Source: an uncultured Victivallaceae bacterium
GTDB lineage: Bacteria; Verrucomicrobiota; Lentisphaeria; Victivallales; Victivallaceae
Length of the DNA: 64,000 nt
Direction of reading: 5' to 3'
NCBI GenBank assembly: GCA_944389925.1
Contig: CALXOD010000051.1
Location: forward strand, 1-64,000
Position 1 is the first letter of the stretch; each line of letters opens with the position of its first letter. This document shows, piece after piece, positions 1 through 8,684 of this stretch. The translations under genes were made by a program, and so were the position numbers. Below the pieces are notes generated by a model. It was not told where the DNA came from, made no database searches, and was given only the letters and a program-made list of their open reading frames with translations.

Positions 1-2278
1 CGGTACAGATCTCACCGATAACAGCGACGTTATCGCCCTGCTCCGCAAGAAAGCCGCCAGCTCTATCCGGCTGGGACTTGACCTTAACGGCGGCGTGGAA
101 TTTCTGCTGGAGCTGGAACCGGACGAAGAGTTTCTCTCCCGTTTCTCTCCCGGCTCCGATCACGCCGACCGCGAGGAGCTGGAACAGCGCATGACCTCCG
201 ATTTTGCCCGTTACCGCGATCTGGCGATGGAAAGTCTGCGTAAACGCCTTGAAACCCAGAAGATCTTCGAATCCGAAATCACTCCGTTCGGAGCCAGAGG
301 CCTCGCACTTCGCGCTCCCATCGTCTCCAAAGACGAAAAAGACAAGCTCCAGAAACTGATCCGCATGAGTTGCAAACTGCAGTTCCGCCTGGTTCATCCG
401 GAAAATCAGGCGCTGCAACTCCGCGCCGCGGCCGATCCTGCCGGTTTCCTGCCCCCTGCCGGCTACGATTTGATGCGCGAAGTCTCCCGGGACGGTCAGG
501 ACCGCACCGACCGAAATTTCCATCTGGTCTCCCGCAAAGTCGAAATGGATGGTCGTGACATCGCCGAAGCTATGGTCGTCCGGGACGAATTCGGACAAAC
601 CAAAATTGCGCTGCGCTTCAACAATGCCGGAGGAGAGCGCTTCGCCAAAGTCACCTCCGACAATATCGGCCGCCAGCTGGCAATCGTGCTGGACGGAAAA
701 CTTTATTGCGCTCCGGTCATTCAGGGCGCCATCGGCGGCGGCCAGGCGGAAATTTCCGGAGATTTTTCCCATGAGGAAGCACAGAACATCGCCGACGCCC
801 TGAGCAGCGGCAGTTTCCCCTTTCGGATCAACATCACCGCCGTCTACGATACCGCACCGACATTGGGAGCCGACAACGTAAGCAACGGCATCTGGGCCGG
901 GCTGCTGGCACTCGCGCTGTTGGCGGTTTTCATGTGCATCTACTACTTCCGGGCTGGGTTGATCGCCATGATTGCACTGAGTGTCAACGTAGTCCTGATT
1001 CTCGGAGCCATGGCAGCCACCGGAGCGACGTTGACGATGCCGGGCATTGCCGGGATTATTCTAACCATGGGAATGGCGGTGGATGCCAACGTGCTGGTCT
1101 TTGAGCGGATCCGGGAAGAACTTGCGGCCGGCAAGAATTTGCGTACAGCCGTGTCGCTGGGATACGACAAAGCCTTTTCAGCGGTTTTTGACGGCAATAT
1201 CACGACCTTGCTGGTCGGGTTGATCCTGATGTATTTCGGCACCGGTCCGGTCAAAGGGTTCGCGGTCAGCCTGTCGATCGGGATTCTGAGCAGTCTGTTC
1301 ACGGCGTTATTCATGACTCGGCTGATTTTTGACTACGCGCTGCGGTACCGGAACTGGCAGACGCTGAAGATGTGCCGCTTCTTTCAAAATCCCCGGATCA
1401 ATTTTCTGAAGCAGGCGCCCAAGGCATTTCTGCTTTCCGGAATCCTGCTGGCAGTCAGCTTCATCGCCTTCTTCGTTAAAGGCGAAAATATGCTGGGCGT
1501 GGAATTTACCGGCGGTACGCTGCTTTCCTACCACTACCAGACAAACGCCCCCGTAGCCACGCTGGAGAAAGCCCTGAATGATGCCGGCATCCACGGCCGT
1601 ATCAGCTACAAAAGCAATGCCTCGGTCGCCGACAACCGCAAACTGGAAGTGCTCATCCGCCGCGGTGGTCAAGGTGCCCTCACGGTCGAAAATCTCAATG
1701 CCGGTGTGGCCGAAATCCTCAATCAGGCCGCTCCGGAGCTGCAACTCACCGATGGTCAATCCACCGTGGTCGGCGGCATGGTCGGCCGGGAAATGAGCCG
1801 ATCGGCGGCAGTGGCTCTGTTGCTGGCATTTGCAGGGATCTGTGTCTATGTTTCGCTGCGTTACGAATTTTCCTACGCGGTGGCGGGCGTTCTGGCACTG
1901 CTCCACGATGTCATCATCGCTCTGGGAATTTTTATTCTGATGGGCCGGGAACTGTCGCTGCCGGTGGTGGCTGCGCTGTTGACCATCATCGGGTATTCGA
2001 TCAACGACACGATCGTAATCTTCGACCGGATCCGCGAGGACCGGCGCCTGATGCCCGACCGTAATTACCGGGAAGTCATCAATTTGAGCATCAACCGGAC
2101 CTTGAGCCGAACGATTCTGACCAGTCTGACCACTTTCCTGGTGGTGGTCACGATGTTCTTCTTCGGAGGAATCGCGATCAACGACTTTGTCCTGGTCATG
2201 ATGCTGGGCATTATCATCGGTACTTACTCGTCGATTTTCATCGCCAGCCCGATCGTGCTGGCCTGGCACCGGAAATAA
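1..2278 (+). CDS. secDF: Protein translocase subunit SecDF (fused), 5' truncated
   Basis: SecD and SecF are membrane subunits of the Sec export machinery that use the proton gradient to pull secreted proteins out of the SecYEG channel; here they form one chain. The reading frame is open from base 2, so the N-terminus lies outside the window; the GTG at 95 is only an internal Val. The start of the visible protein carries the SecD signature LGLDLNGGVEF, followed by the periplasmic P1 region and a membrane domain with GMAVDANVLVFERIREE (about nt 1070-1120). The SecF half begins near nt 1380, with GVEFTGG at the head of its periplasmic loop and GYSINDTIVIFDRIRED (about nt 1990-2040). About 758 residues are visible, as expected for a fused SecDF lacking only its first membrane segment. 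A strong terminator follows the stop. Confidence 0.95.
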   Translation, partial: GTDLTDNSDVIALLRKKAASSIRLGLDLNGGVEFLLELEPDEEFLSRFSPGSDHADREELEQRMTSDFARYRDLAMESLRKRLETQKIFESEITPFGARGLALRAPIVSKDEKDKLQKLIRMSCKLQFRLVHPENQALQLRAAADPAGFLPPAGYDLMREVSRDGQDRTDRNFHLVSRKVEMDGRDIAEAMVVRDEFGQTKIALRFNNAGGERFAKVTSDNIGRQLAIVLDGKLYCAPVIQGAIGGGQAEISGDFSHEEAQNIADALSSGSFPFRINITAVYDTAPTLGADNVSNGIWAGLLALALLAVFMCIYYFRAGLIAMIALSVNVVLILGAMAATGATLTMPGIAGIILTMGMAVDANVLVFERIREELAAGKNLRTAVSLGYDKAFSAVFDGNITTLLVGLILMYFGTGPVKGFAVSLSIGILSSLFTALFMTRLIFDYALRYRNWQTLKMCRFFQNPRINFLKQAPKAFLLSGILLAVSFIAFFVKGENMLGVEFTGGTLLSYHYQTNAPVATLEKALNDAGIHGRISYKSNASVADNRKLEVLIRRGGQGALTVENLNAGVAEILNQAAPELQLTDGQSTVVGGMVGREMSRSAAVALLLAFAGICVYVSLRYEFSYAVAGVLALLHDVIIALGIFILMGRELSLPVVAALLTIIGYSINDTIVIFDRIREDRRLMPDRNYREVINLSINRTLSRTILTSLTTFLVVVTMFFFGGIAINDFVLVMMLGIIIGTYSSIFIASPIVLAWHRK

Positions 2279-2283
2279 TCTGG

Positions 2284-2335
2284 AAAAACGACGCCTCCGA
2301 GAACCAACCGCTTGTCCTCGGAGGCGCCGTTTTTT
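2284..2335. terminator. Bidirectional rho-independent terminator between convergent genes
   Basis: Perfect 9-bp stem GCCTCCGAG (2293-2301) / CTCGGAGGC (2317-2325) is followed by six T (2330-2335) on the plus strand and preceded by five A (2284-2288), which give a U-run on the minus strand. It sits between the ends of secDF (plus) and the membrane-fusion gene (minus) and can serve both. Confidence 0.85.
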
Positions 2336-2353
2336 ACTTCTCAAGAGTTCTCA

Positions 2354-3979
2354 TCAGGGCAAAACAGCATCGGATGGCCGCGCGGCACTCCCTTCCGGCC
2401 ATTCCTCCGGTGTCAGTCGCACCACCTCAGCCTGACGAAGTTTCGCCGGAGTTATTCCCTCAAAACTCCCGGAATCAGACACGACCAGCCGCGCCCCCGC
2501 CTGCAGTTCAGGCGCTTCCGCCAGCACATATTCACGCATCTCCCCGGTAAGAGCAACCGGAATCGGCATTAATTTTTCGTCATGCCAGAGCAGCACTTCA
2601 AATGCTCCCGTCTGCTCATTTCTCTTTAAAGCCGTCCGCGGCACCGGAAACAGATGCCGATCAAAGCTGCGGGACAGCACCACATTCACCCGTTCACCAG
2701 CCCGAAACAGCCTTCGAGAAGCCCGGAACACCACCCGATCTCCCGACTTGACCGTATCCGGCACCTGCCCTGCCAGCAGATCGTAAGGTGACAGTTCGCC
2801 AATCGCCTCAATGCCGCGCAACCGGTAGATGCCTTCATGAAATTCCAGATCCAGTCCCTTGACCCGCACTTTTTCCAGTACCGCTTCCCGAGGAATCGGC
2901 TGTCCTGCCGTAAAGGCTTTCACGCCCCGGAGCCGCCAGACAAAATCGCCTTCCGCATCGCTCCGCACGGCCTCCGGTTTCACCCACAGCGGCGCAAGCG
3001 ACTGATTCGACGGCACGGCTTCGAAAACAAAACTGAGTTCGTCTATCTCCGGCAGCTTCTCCTGTTCCTGCGTCAAACTGCCCACCGGAATCCGCGGATT
3101 GTCCACATAACAGCTCAGCGTACCGGTGCCGACGTTCGCACTGTCAAACCAGGCAACTACCGGTTGAACCGCTCCCTCCGGATATACCAGCACCTGGGTC
3201 GTCGGATCCAGCCGCCGCGTCACATATTCCGGCAAGCGCACCGTCACCTTCATCGCCTCCACCAGGGCGATTTTCATAACCGCCTGCGCCACATCGGCTA
3301 CGGTACCGGCAGAAAGATACACCTCCGCCACGACACAGGGGAAAGGCGCACGGCTGAAACATCCCTCGTACACCCGGCGGGCACGCGCCAGCTCGGACTC
3401 CGCGGCAAGCCGGTTGTAACCGGCGCTTTCATAAGCAGTCTTGGATTCGAGAAACTGCCGGGAGCTGACTGCACCACGCTCATGCAGCTTGCGATCCCGT
3501 TCGTAATTCTCGGTTTTCTCCTGCATCTGCAAAGTGGCATCATTCAGCTTGGCCTCGGCAATCCGCAACTCACTGAGGGGGATCTCCGTATCCTGTCGCG
3601 CCAGCAATTCACCTTTGCGCACGACTCCGCCGTCCAGCTTGAAGATTTCGCTTTTCGCCGGCAAACCGACCGCCCTGACATACGCCAGACGCCCGGATGC
3701 TTCAAAGGCTATCGTTGTCGTCTTCGCATAATCCACCGACCCGACAAAAACCGCCACATCCGGTCTTCGGCTGGTCAGTTCAAATACTCGAAATGGTTTT
3801 TCCGATACCTCTTTTTTCGCCCCGTCCGTTATCTGAACAGAACTGTCACCGGCAGCAACCGGTGACGGCATCGTCTCTCCCCGGACGGAAACGCTCCCGC
3901 CTGCCAGCAGCCATGTTGCCACCAGCAGGCCAGCCGCTCCGTACACGCCTCCCCGTCTTCCTCTGAACATCCGCTCCAT
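2354..3979 (-). CDS. Periplasmic adaptor (membrane-fusion/HlyD-like) protein, orphan
   Basis: 541 aa. The N-terminus (GLLVATWLLAGGSVSVRGE) looks like a signal peptide or membrane anchor. Next comes a split biotinyl/lipoyl-like domain around a helical hairpin rich in Ala, Glu and Arg (about residues 140-210), then beta-barrel regions and a long C-terminal part. This is the layout of adaptor proteins that link an inner-membrane RND or ABC exporter to an outer-membrane channel. The protein is longer than usual (about 350-420 aa), with extra sequence in the barrel region. No exporter, permease or TolC-like gene lies next to it in the window, so its partner is unknown. It ends at a terminator shared with secDF, and trxB lies upstream on the same strand. 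The family call rests on domain pattern; the substrate is unknown. Confidence 0.75.
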   Translation of the reverse strand: MERMFRGRRGGVYGAAGLLVATWLLAGGSVSVRGETMPSPVAAGDSSVQITDGAKKEVSEKPFRVFELTSRRPDVAVFVGSVDYAKTTTIAFEASGRLAYVRAVGLPAKSEIFKLDGGVVRKGELLARQDTEIPLSELRIAEAKLNDATLQMQEKTENYERDRKLHERGAVSSRQFLESKTAYESAGYNRLAAESELARARRVYEGCFSRAPFPCVVAEVYLSAGTVADVAQAVMKIALVEAMKVTVRLPEYVTRRLDPTTQVLVYPEGAVQPVVAWFDSANVGTGTLSCYVDNPRIPVGSLTQEQEKLPEIDELSFVFEAVPSNQSLAPLWVKPEAVRSDAEGDFVWRLRGVKAFTAGQPIPREAVLEKVRVKGLDLEFHEGIYRLRGIEAIGELSPYDLLAGQVPDTVKSGDRVVFRASRRLFRAGERVNVVLSRSFDRHLFPVPRTALKRNEQTGAFEVLLWHDEKLMPIPVALTGEMREYVLAEAPELQAGARLVVSDSGSFEGITPAKLRQAEVVRLTPEEWPEGSAARPSDAVLP

Positions 3980-4075
3980 ATCAGGAATCCTCCCTAAAAA
4001 CCGCAGTCTGTGTCCGCATTGTTTTTGTCCCCCTCCTCCCTGCCCCCGGCAGAAAACATTCCGGCCAATATGCTC

Positions 4076-4999
4076 TTAGTGCACCAGATACCGTTCCGCA
4101 TCAATGGCGGCGCAACACCCCATCCCGGCGGCAGTAATCGCCTGCCGATACACATGGTCCGCACAATCTCCGGCAGCGAATACGCCTCGGAGACTGGTTC
4201 GGGAAGAGTTCTCGAACAATCGGATGAATCCCTGTTCATCCAGCTCCAACACACCTTTGAACAATGCCGTATTCGGCACATGCCCGAGTGCCGCGAAATA
4301 TCCCCGGCAATCAATCCGGCGCTCCGCTCCGGTCACCACATTGCGCACCCGCACTCCGTCCAGCTCCTTGTCACCGGTAATTTCTTCGACTATGCTGTCC
4401 CAGACCACTTCGATTTTCGGGTTGGCCAGAACCCGGTCAACCATGATTTTCGAAGCGCGCAGCTCATGCCGCCGGTGAATCAAATACACCTTGCTCGCGA
4501 AACGAGTAAGAAACGTCGCTTCCTCCGCTGCCGAATCCCCTCCCCCAACCACGACCACCGGCACATCTCGGAAAAAAGCACCGTCGCAGGTCGCACAGGC
4601 AGAAACTCCGCGATTCCGGAATTTCTCTTCGGACGGCAATCCCAGATAGCGCGGCGCGGCCCCGGTGCTGACGATCAGTGCTTCCGCCTCCAACTCCCGT
4701 CCGTCCGCCAGTCGGAGCCGCTGCGGTCCGCCGTCGGAAAGCGTTACTGAATCGACTTGCTCATACTCCACCCGGACACCAAACCGTTCCGCCTGCTGCT
4801 GCATCCGGCTCATTAATTCAGAACCGTTGATTCCTTCCGGGAACCCGGGAAAATTCTCCACCTCACTGGTCTGGGTCAGCAACCCTCCCGGCATTTCTCC
4901 GGCCAGCAACAATGGTTTCAATTCCGCCCGCGCCGCATAAATCGCAGCAGTCAGTCCGGCCGGACCGCTGCCGATAATGATCAATTTTTCCTTTTCCAT
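4076..4999 (-). CDS. trxB: Thioredoxin reductase (NADPH)
   Basis: 307 aa flavoprotein that passes electrons from NADPH through FAD to thioredoxin in the cytoplasm. Visible motifs are the FAD-binding IIIGSGPAGLTAAIYAARA (residues 7-25), the redox-active CATC pair (Cys135 and Cys138), the NADPH-binding VVVVGGGDSAAEEA, and the C-terminal FAD motif GVFAAGDCAD. The start at 4999 is chosen because the protein then begins MEKEKLIIIG, at the usual distance from the FAD motif, with AAGG just upstream; a longer frame to 5074 would only add low-complexity residues overlapping the neighbour. The nitrilase-family gene ends 13 bases upstream on the same strand (stop at 5013-5015), so the two are probably co-transcribed. 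No thioredoxin gene is seen nearby. Confidence 0.95.
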   Translation of the reverse strand: MEKEKLIIIGSGPAGLTAAIYAARAELKPLLLAGEMPGGLLTQTSEVENFPGFPEGINGSELMSRMQQQAERFGVRVEYEQVDSVTLSDGGPQRLRLADGRELEAEALIVSTGAAPRYLGLPSEEKFRNRGVSACATCDGAFFRDVPVVVVGGGDSAAEEATFLTRFASKVYLIHRRHELRASKIMVDRVLANPKIEVVWDSIVEEITGDKELDGVRVRNVVTGAERRIDCRGYFAALGHVPNTALFKGVLELDEQGFIRLFENSSRTSLRGVFAAGDCADHVYRQAITAAGMGCCAAIDAERYLVH

Positions 5000-5012
5000 A
5001 CCTTGTATCCTG

Positions 5013-6077
5013 TCATTTAGGTTGTTGCTGCAACGCCTGTTCCCGTGCCGCCGCGCTGCGTTGATAATAGTCATCCCAGCGCTCGATGGAAAATTCCCGG
5101 AGCACCTCCTCCACCTTCAAGCCCGGCCGTTCCACAGTCAGCAGCACCGCCCCGAGATTGCCGGGATCGGACATGGTAATATCTGTTCCGTAACGGTCAA
5201 TGGCCGCCTGCAGTTTCGCCCAGTTTCCGTCCAGATGCACCACCGCACAGTTGGTATTGATCGAAGTCGTGAACTTACGGAAATAGCAGGTGGATTTCTT
5301 AAGCACCTCTCCCACCGGAGACACTACCGTAGACTCCAGCGCCCCGACAGCCGCACCGAGAAAATGCGCCCGGCAGCGATAGGCCCAGTATCCCTGCATC
5401 AACCCGCCGTGATAATAGGAGGAAAATGCCAGAATATCCGGCTTCTTTGCCGCATAACGCTCCAGAAGCTCATCAAAATTGAGGTCAAAACAGATGATCA
5501 TTCCGATTGTGCCGAAGTCGGTTTCAAACACCGGCGCCTCCGCTCCGGGCCGGGTACCGAACTCCATATCCCCGATAGTCGGATAATTCTTGTCGTAAAT
5601 CCCGACAATTTCCCCATCCCGTCCGATCAGATACGAACAGTTCGCATAACCGCCGCCGGGCAGATCCCGATAGGCGCCGTAAATCAGATAGCAACGGTGT
5701 TCTTTGGCGGTTGCACGGAAAAAATCCAGCACCCGGTCGCCACGCGTTTTCAGGTAGTCACGCATCTGCGTCTTCGTCATCCCCCGGAAGACATCGCAGA
5801 GCTCCGGCAGCACCATCAGGTCCGGCCGATTTCCCCATTCCGACGCCATCTCCTTCGCCCAATACGCGATGACCCGTTCCGCCGTCGGGGTTTCGCCCGG
5901 CGGCAGCTCCGGCAGGTCTGATCCGATCACACTGACGGTAATACGACGGCGTTCCCTCTTCACCTCCGCCTTCTTCTGTTGATCCGGAGCATTTTCCGCT
6001 CCCTGCACGCCGGCGCCGATCAGCAGCGCCAGCGCGGCCAGCCCTCCCATGGCGATACGACTCGAACGACTGCTCAT
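5013..6077 (-). CDS. Secreted carbon-nitrogen hydrolase (nitrilase superfamily)
   Basis: 354 aa. An N-terminal signal peptide (GGLAALALLIGAGVQGAEN) suggests export. The nitrilase catalytic triad is visible: Glu92 in LMVLPEL, Lys163 in GIYDKNYP and Cys196 in IGMIICFDLNFDE. Family members hydrolyse non-peptide C-N bonds (amides, carbamoyl groups, nitriles). A secreted version next to an AGE-family epimerase and an unknown alpha-helical protein fits work on an extracellular or periplasmic amide, but the substrate cannot be read from sequence. It lies between trxB and the epimerase on the same strand with short gaps, so all may share one transcript. Confidence 0.88.
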   Translation of the reverse strand: MSSRSSRIAMGGLAALALLIGAGVQGAENAPDQQKKAEVKRERRRITVSVIGSDLPELPPGETPTAERVIAYWAKEMASEWGNRPDLMVLPELCDVFRGMTKTQMRDYLKTRGDRVLDFFRATAKEHRCYLIYGAYRDLPGGGYANCSYLIGRDGEIVGIYDKNYPTIGDMEFGTRPGAEAPVFETDFGTIGMIICFDLNFDELLERYAAKKPDILAFSSYYHGGLMQGYWAYRCRAHFLGAAVGALESTVVSPVGEVLKKSTCYFRKFTTSINTNCAVVHLDGNWAKLQAAIDRYGTDITMSDPGNLGAVLLTVERPGLKVEEVLREFSIERWDDYYQRSAAAREQALQQQPK

Positions 6078-6098
6078 CGACGTGATCCTCCCTGTTTT

Positions 6099-7304
6099 TC
6101 AGGCTTTGCCTGTATTCGCTGCCGCCTCCTGCGCCACTATTTTCTTCATCTGCCGCACGGAAGTCAAGAGGCAGCGGGGCAGATGGAAAAACGTTTTCCA
6201 TTTACCGCCCTTGAGCATGTGCGTCGGCTCTCCGCGGCGGTTGAGATAGGCGAACCATTCGCCGTATTCCGGATCACGGAAGTGCGCAAAACTATATTGA
6301 TCCATCGCTTCAAAATACTTTAAAAACTTCTCTTCCCCAGTCAACCGGTAGGCATACAACGCGGCGATAGTTGCCTCATTGTGAGGCCACCACAGCTTCA
6401 TGTCATGCTGCAATTCCAGATGTGGTTTGCCCAGCGCGTCCATGAAATAATAGATCCCGCCATATTCCCGGTCGGTCCCGAACTGAAACAGAGCGTCCAC
6501 ATAATCCGCCGCCCGCCGGATCAGCTCCCGATCGCCGTGCGCTTCGGCGTAATTCATCATAAACCACATCGACTCCAGTCCGTGGCCAGGATTCACAAAA
6601 CGTCCTTCGCAGGTATCCAGGTCAAAACTTCCGTCAGGACGGACGTTTTCAAAAATCACCCGCAACTCCGGATGAAAGAACTTGTTCATCACCGTATCGA
6701 TCGCCCGGCGACACTCCGCGTCGTAACGATCGGTGCCGAGGCATTCGGCCATAACGCAACCGAGATTGGCCAGAATCATGTAGGAACCGTGAGAGAGATA
6801 TTGTTCCTTGCCCGGAAGATTTTTCTCATAGACCCCTTTGGGATTCGGAATGCGCCGGATGTAACTTGCCATGGCCGATTCCGCCTCGGCCCGGTAACGA
6901 TCCTCTCCAGTCGCCTGATACATCGCCGCCGCACCCATCGCCGCAAAGCAATCGGTGAAAATGCTGAACGGTCCCATCGCCGGCTCACCACGGCGGTTCA
7001 GCTCAAAATAATAGCTCCCGTCCGCCAGCCGCCCGTGCTTCGTCAGAAAATCATATCCGTCCGCAGCGATTTTCAACCAGTCTTCCCGTCCCTTGCCGTA
7101 TTCGCTCCGGTACAAAGTCGCGAACATATACACGATCCGCCACTGCATCCACATATATTTATTGGGATCGTACACCGAACCATCCCGGTCAAGGCAGGTG
7201 AAATACCCGCCGTATTCCCGGTCCACACAATGCTTTTCCCAGAAAGGAATCACCGAATCCAGCAATTCCCGTTCATAACGCTCAATAATCGGCTGCCAGT
7301 TCAT
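6099..7304 (-). CDS. AGE-family sugar epimerase/isomerase
   Basis: 401 aa, the usual length for N-acylglucosamine 2-epimerase and cellobiose 2-epimerase relatives, which form an (alpha/alpha)6 barrel and interconvert C2 epimers or aldose/ketose forms. Family landmarks are visible: SHGSYM (His172), PGHGLESMW (His241, Glu244) and WWPHNEA (His308, Glu310), which line the active site in characterised members. The tail contains FPDPEYGEW-like sequence (FRDPEYGEWFAYL) typical of the family. The exact substrate (N-acylglucosamine, mannose or a disaccharide) cannot be assigned. It stands between a secreted nitrilase-like enzyme and an unrecognised protein that also looks all-helical, in one minus-strand run. 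Confidence 0.9.
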   Translation of the reverse strand: MNWQPIIERYERELLDSVIPFWEKHCVDREYGGYFTCLDRDGSVYDPNKYMWMQWRIVYMFATLYRSEYGKGREDWLKIAADGYDFLTKHGRLADGSYYFELNRRGEPAMGPFSIFTDCFAAMGAAAMYQATGEDRYRAEAESAMASYIRRIPNPKGVYEKNLPGKEQYLSHGSYMILANLGCVMAECLGTDRYDAECRRAIDTVMNKFFHPELRVIFENVRPDGSFDLDTCEGRFVNPGHGLESMWFMMNYAEAHGDRELIRRAADYVDALFQFGTDREYGGIYYFMDALGKPHLELQHDMKLWWPHNEATIAALYAYRLTGEEKFLKYFEAMDQYSFAHFRDPEYGEWFAYLNRRGEPTHMLKGGKWKTFFHLPRCLLTSVRQMKKIVAQEAAANTGKA

Positions 7305-7331
7305 ATTTTCTTCAAGCTCCCTTGGTTGATT

Positions 7332-8555
7332 TTAAAGATCCAGCAGGCTGCGCCCGGCCGACGCCAGTAGAAGTCCGATGGAAATCGGCGCATTGGTCCA
7401 GCCCGTATAAATACTTCCGGCTCCTCCCTCGTAACGGTCCCCGCCGCCCCAGTCGCCTGCGGACAAATCGTACATTCCTCGCCAGCAGCCAGCAAACTGC
7501 GGCGCCGGTGTCGCATCCTGAATTTTCAGCAGCAGTTCCATCAGCAGCTCCCGGGCGGAAACCGTCGCCGGGTTGCCCGTCACTGCCGCCGCACACTCCA
7601 GCGCCAGCAGCGCCCAGTTGACAGTATAAATCGTATCAACCTTGTCCGGTCCGACCGGCGCCTCGCTCTCATGTTCGGAAGGAAAGTTTCCGGTTTCCGA
7701 ATTCTGCCGTCGCAGCAGCTCTGCCTCCAACCGCGCCGTATATTCTCCGAAACACGAATCCCCCAGATATTTTGCGGCGAATGCCGCTCCGATCAGACCG
7801 TAACAAATCTCGCTGACATCCCAGGAGGCCAGGTGGTCGTCAACGAAACGGCAGTAACGCCGGATCTCCTCGGCATATTCCGGTTTCGGCTGCGTACCGT
7901 AGGCGGCGGCCAGAGCCATGCAGCCGAGCGATCCCCAGTGCGGCATACGCAAATTCCCAAGCCAGAGGTCTTCGGGATCACACCAGAATGCCGGATCATC
8001 CGGTTTGGGGTGTCCGAAACTTCTCCGCATTCCGACGCAAAGCGCATCGGCAAGCTGCAACGCCCGTTCGCGACAGTGAAACTCCTTCGCCCAATCCGGT
8101 TCCAGACGCGTCAGTGCCAGCTGAATCAACACGCACCACGCCTCATCGTCAAAATAAATCACCGGCGACTGTTTGATATGCGACCATTGCCACGCACCGG
8201 CCGGAACTTTGCCGGCATCCTCGTGAAACAGCAGTCCGCTGCGACAATATAAATATTCCAGAAGCCGCCGGGCGGTTTCCCGCTCCGCTGCTCCGCCAAC
8301 ACTGCGGGAGGCCAGCAGAAACAGCAACAGCGTCTGGAAATTGCAATCCGCACGACGCTGCTCGATAATACAGTATCCGTCCTTCATACTCCAGGCGGGA
8401 AAACTGGATAACATCTTTTCGATCGCGCTGTTGCCGCCGGTCACGGCCACCCGCTCTCCCACTCCCCAGGATCCGTCCGCCGGATCCATGACGCCGGATC
8501 GCCGGAACCACTCCAGATTCGCGCAAACGGCGTGTTTTACTCTCTGCTTCATCAT
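7332..8555 (-). CDS. Unrecognised protein, possible alpha/alpha-toroid enzyme
   Basis: 407 aa with no signal peptide and no firmly recognised family. It is rich in helices with regularly spaced aromatic and acidic residues (WSHIKQSPVIYFDDEAWC, WCDPEDLWLGNLRMPHWG, WTNAPISIGLLLAS), reminiscent of glycosidase- or lyase-like alpha/alpha toroids; the fold is inferred only. The start at 8555 is preferred over the longer frame to 8579 because GGAAGG lies nine bases upstream of it, while the longer start has no ribosome site. It heads the minus-strand run that continues with the AGE epimerase 28 bases downstream, so a role in the same carbohydrate pathway is likely. A possible -10 (TATGAT) lies about 45 bases upstream. 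Confidence 0.7.
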   Translation of the reverse strand: MMKQRVKHAVCANLEWFRRSGVMDPADGSWGVGERVAVTGGNSAIEKMLSSFPAWSMKDGYCIIEQRRADCNFQTLLLFLLASRSVGGAAERETARRLLEYLYCRSGLLFHEDAGKVPAGAWQWSHIKQSPVIYFDDEAWCVLIQLALTRLEPDWAKEFHCRERALQLADALCVGMRRSFGHPKPDDPAFWCDPEDLWLGNLRMPHWGSLGCMALAAAYGTQPKPEYAEEIRRYCRFVDDHLASWDVSEICYGLIGAAFAAKYLGDSCFGEYTARLEAELLRRQNSETGNFPSEHESEAPVGPDKVDTIYTVNWALLALECAAAVTGNPATVSARELLMELLLKIQDATPAPQFAGCWRGMYDLSAGDWGGGDRYEGGAGSIYTGWTNAPISIGLLLASAGRSLLDL

Positions 8556-8684
8556 CTTCTGTTTCCTTCCGGATGCCATGCGGATTGCCCCCCTCTCTGA
8601 ATCATACTCTAATTCAAGGACTGAAAAAACAAGACATCCCGCTGCTTCAACCGGTGGTTTTATCGCTGAAAAACAGCAACTGTT

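Noticed and set aside
1307-2344. 345-codon minus-strand frame opposite secDF
   Set aside because: Low-complexity shadow rich in His, Gln and Arg; the plus-strand SecF motifs are clear.
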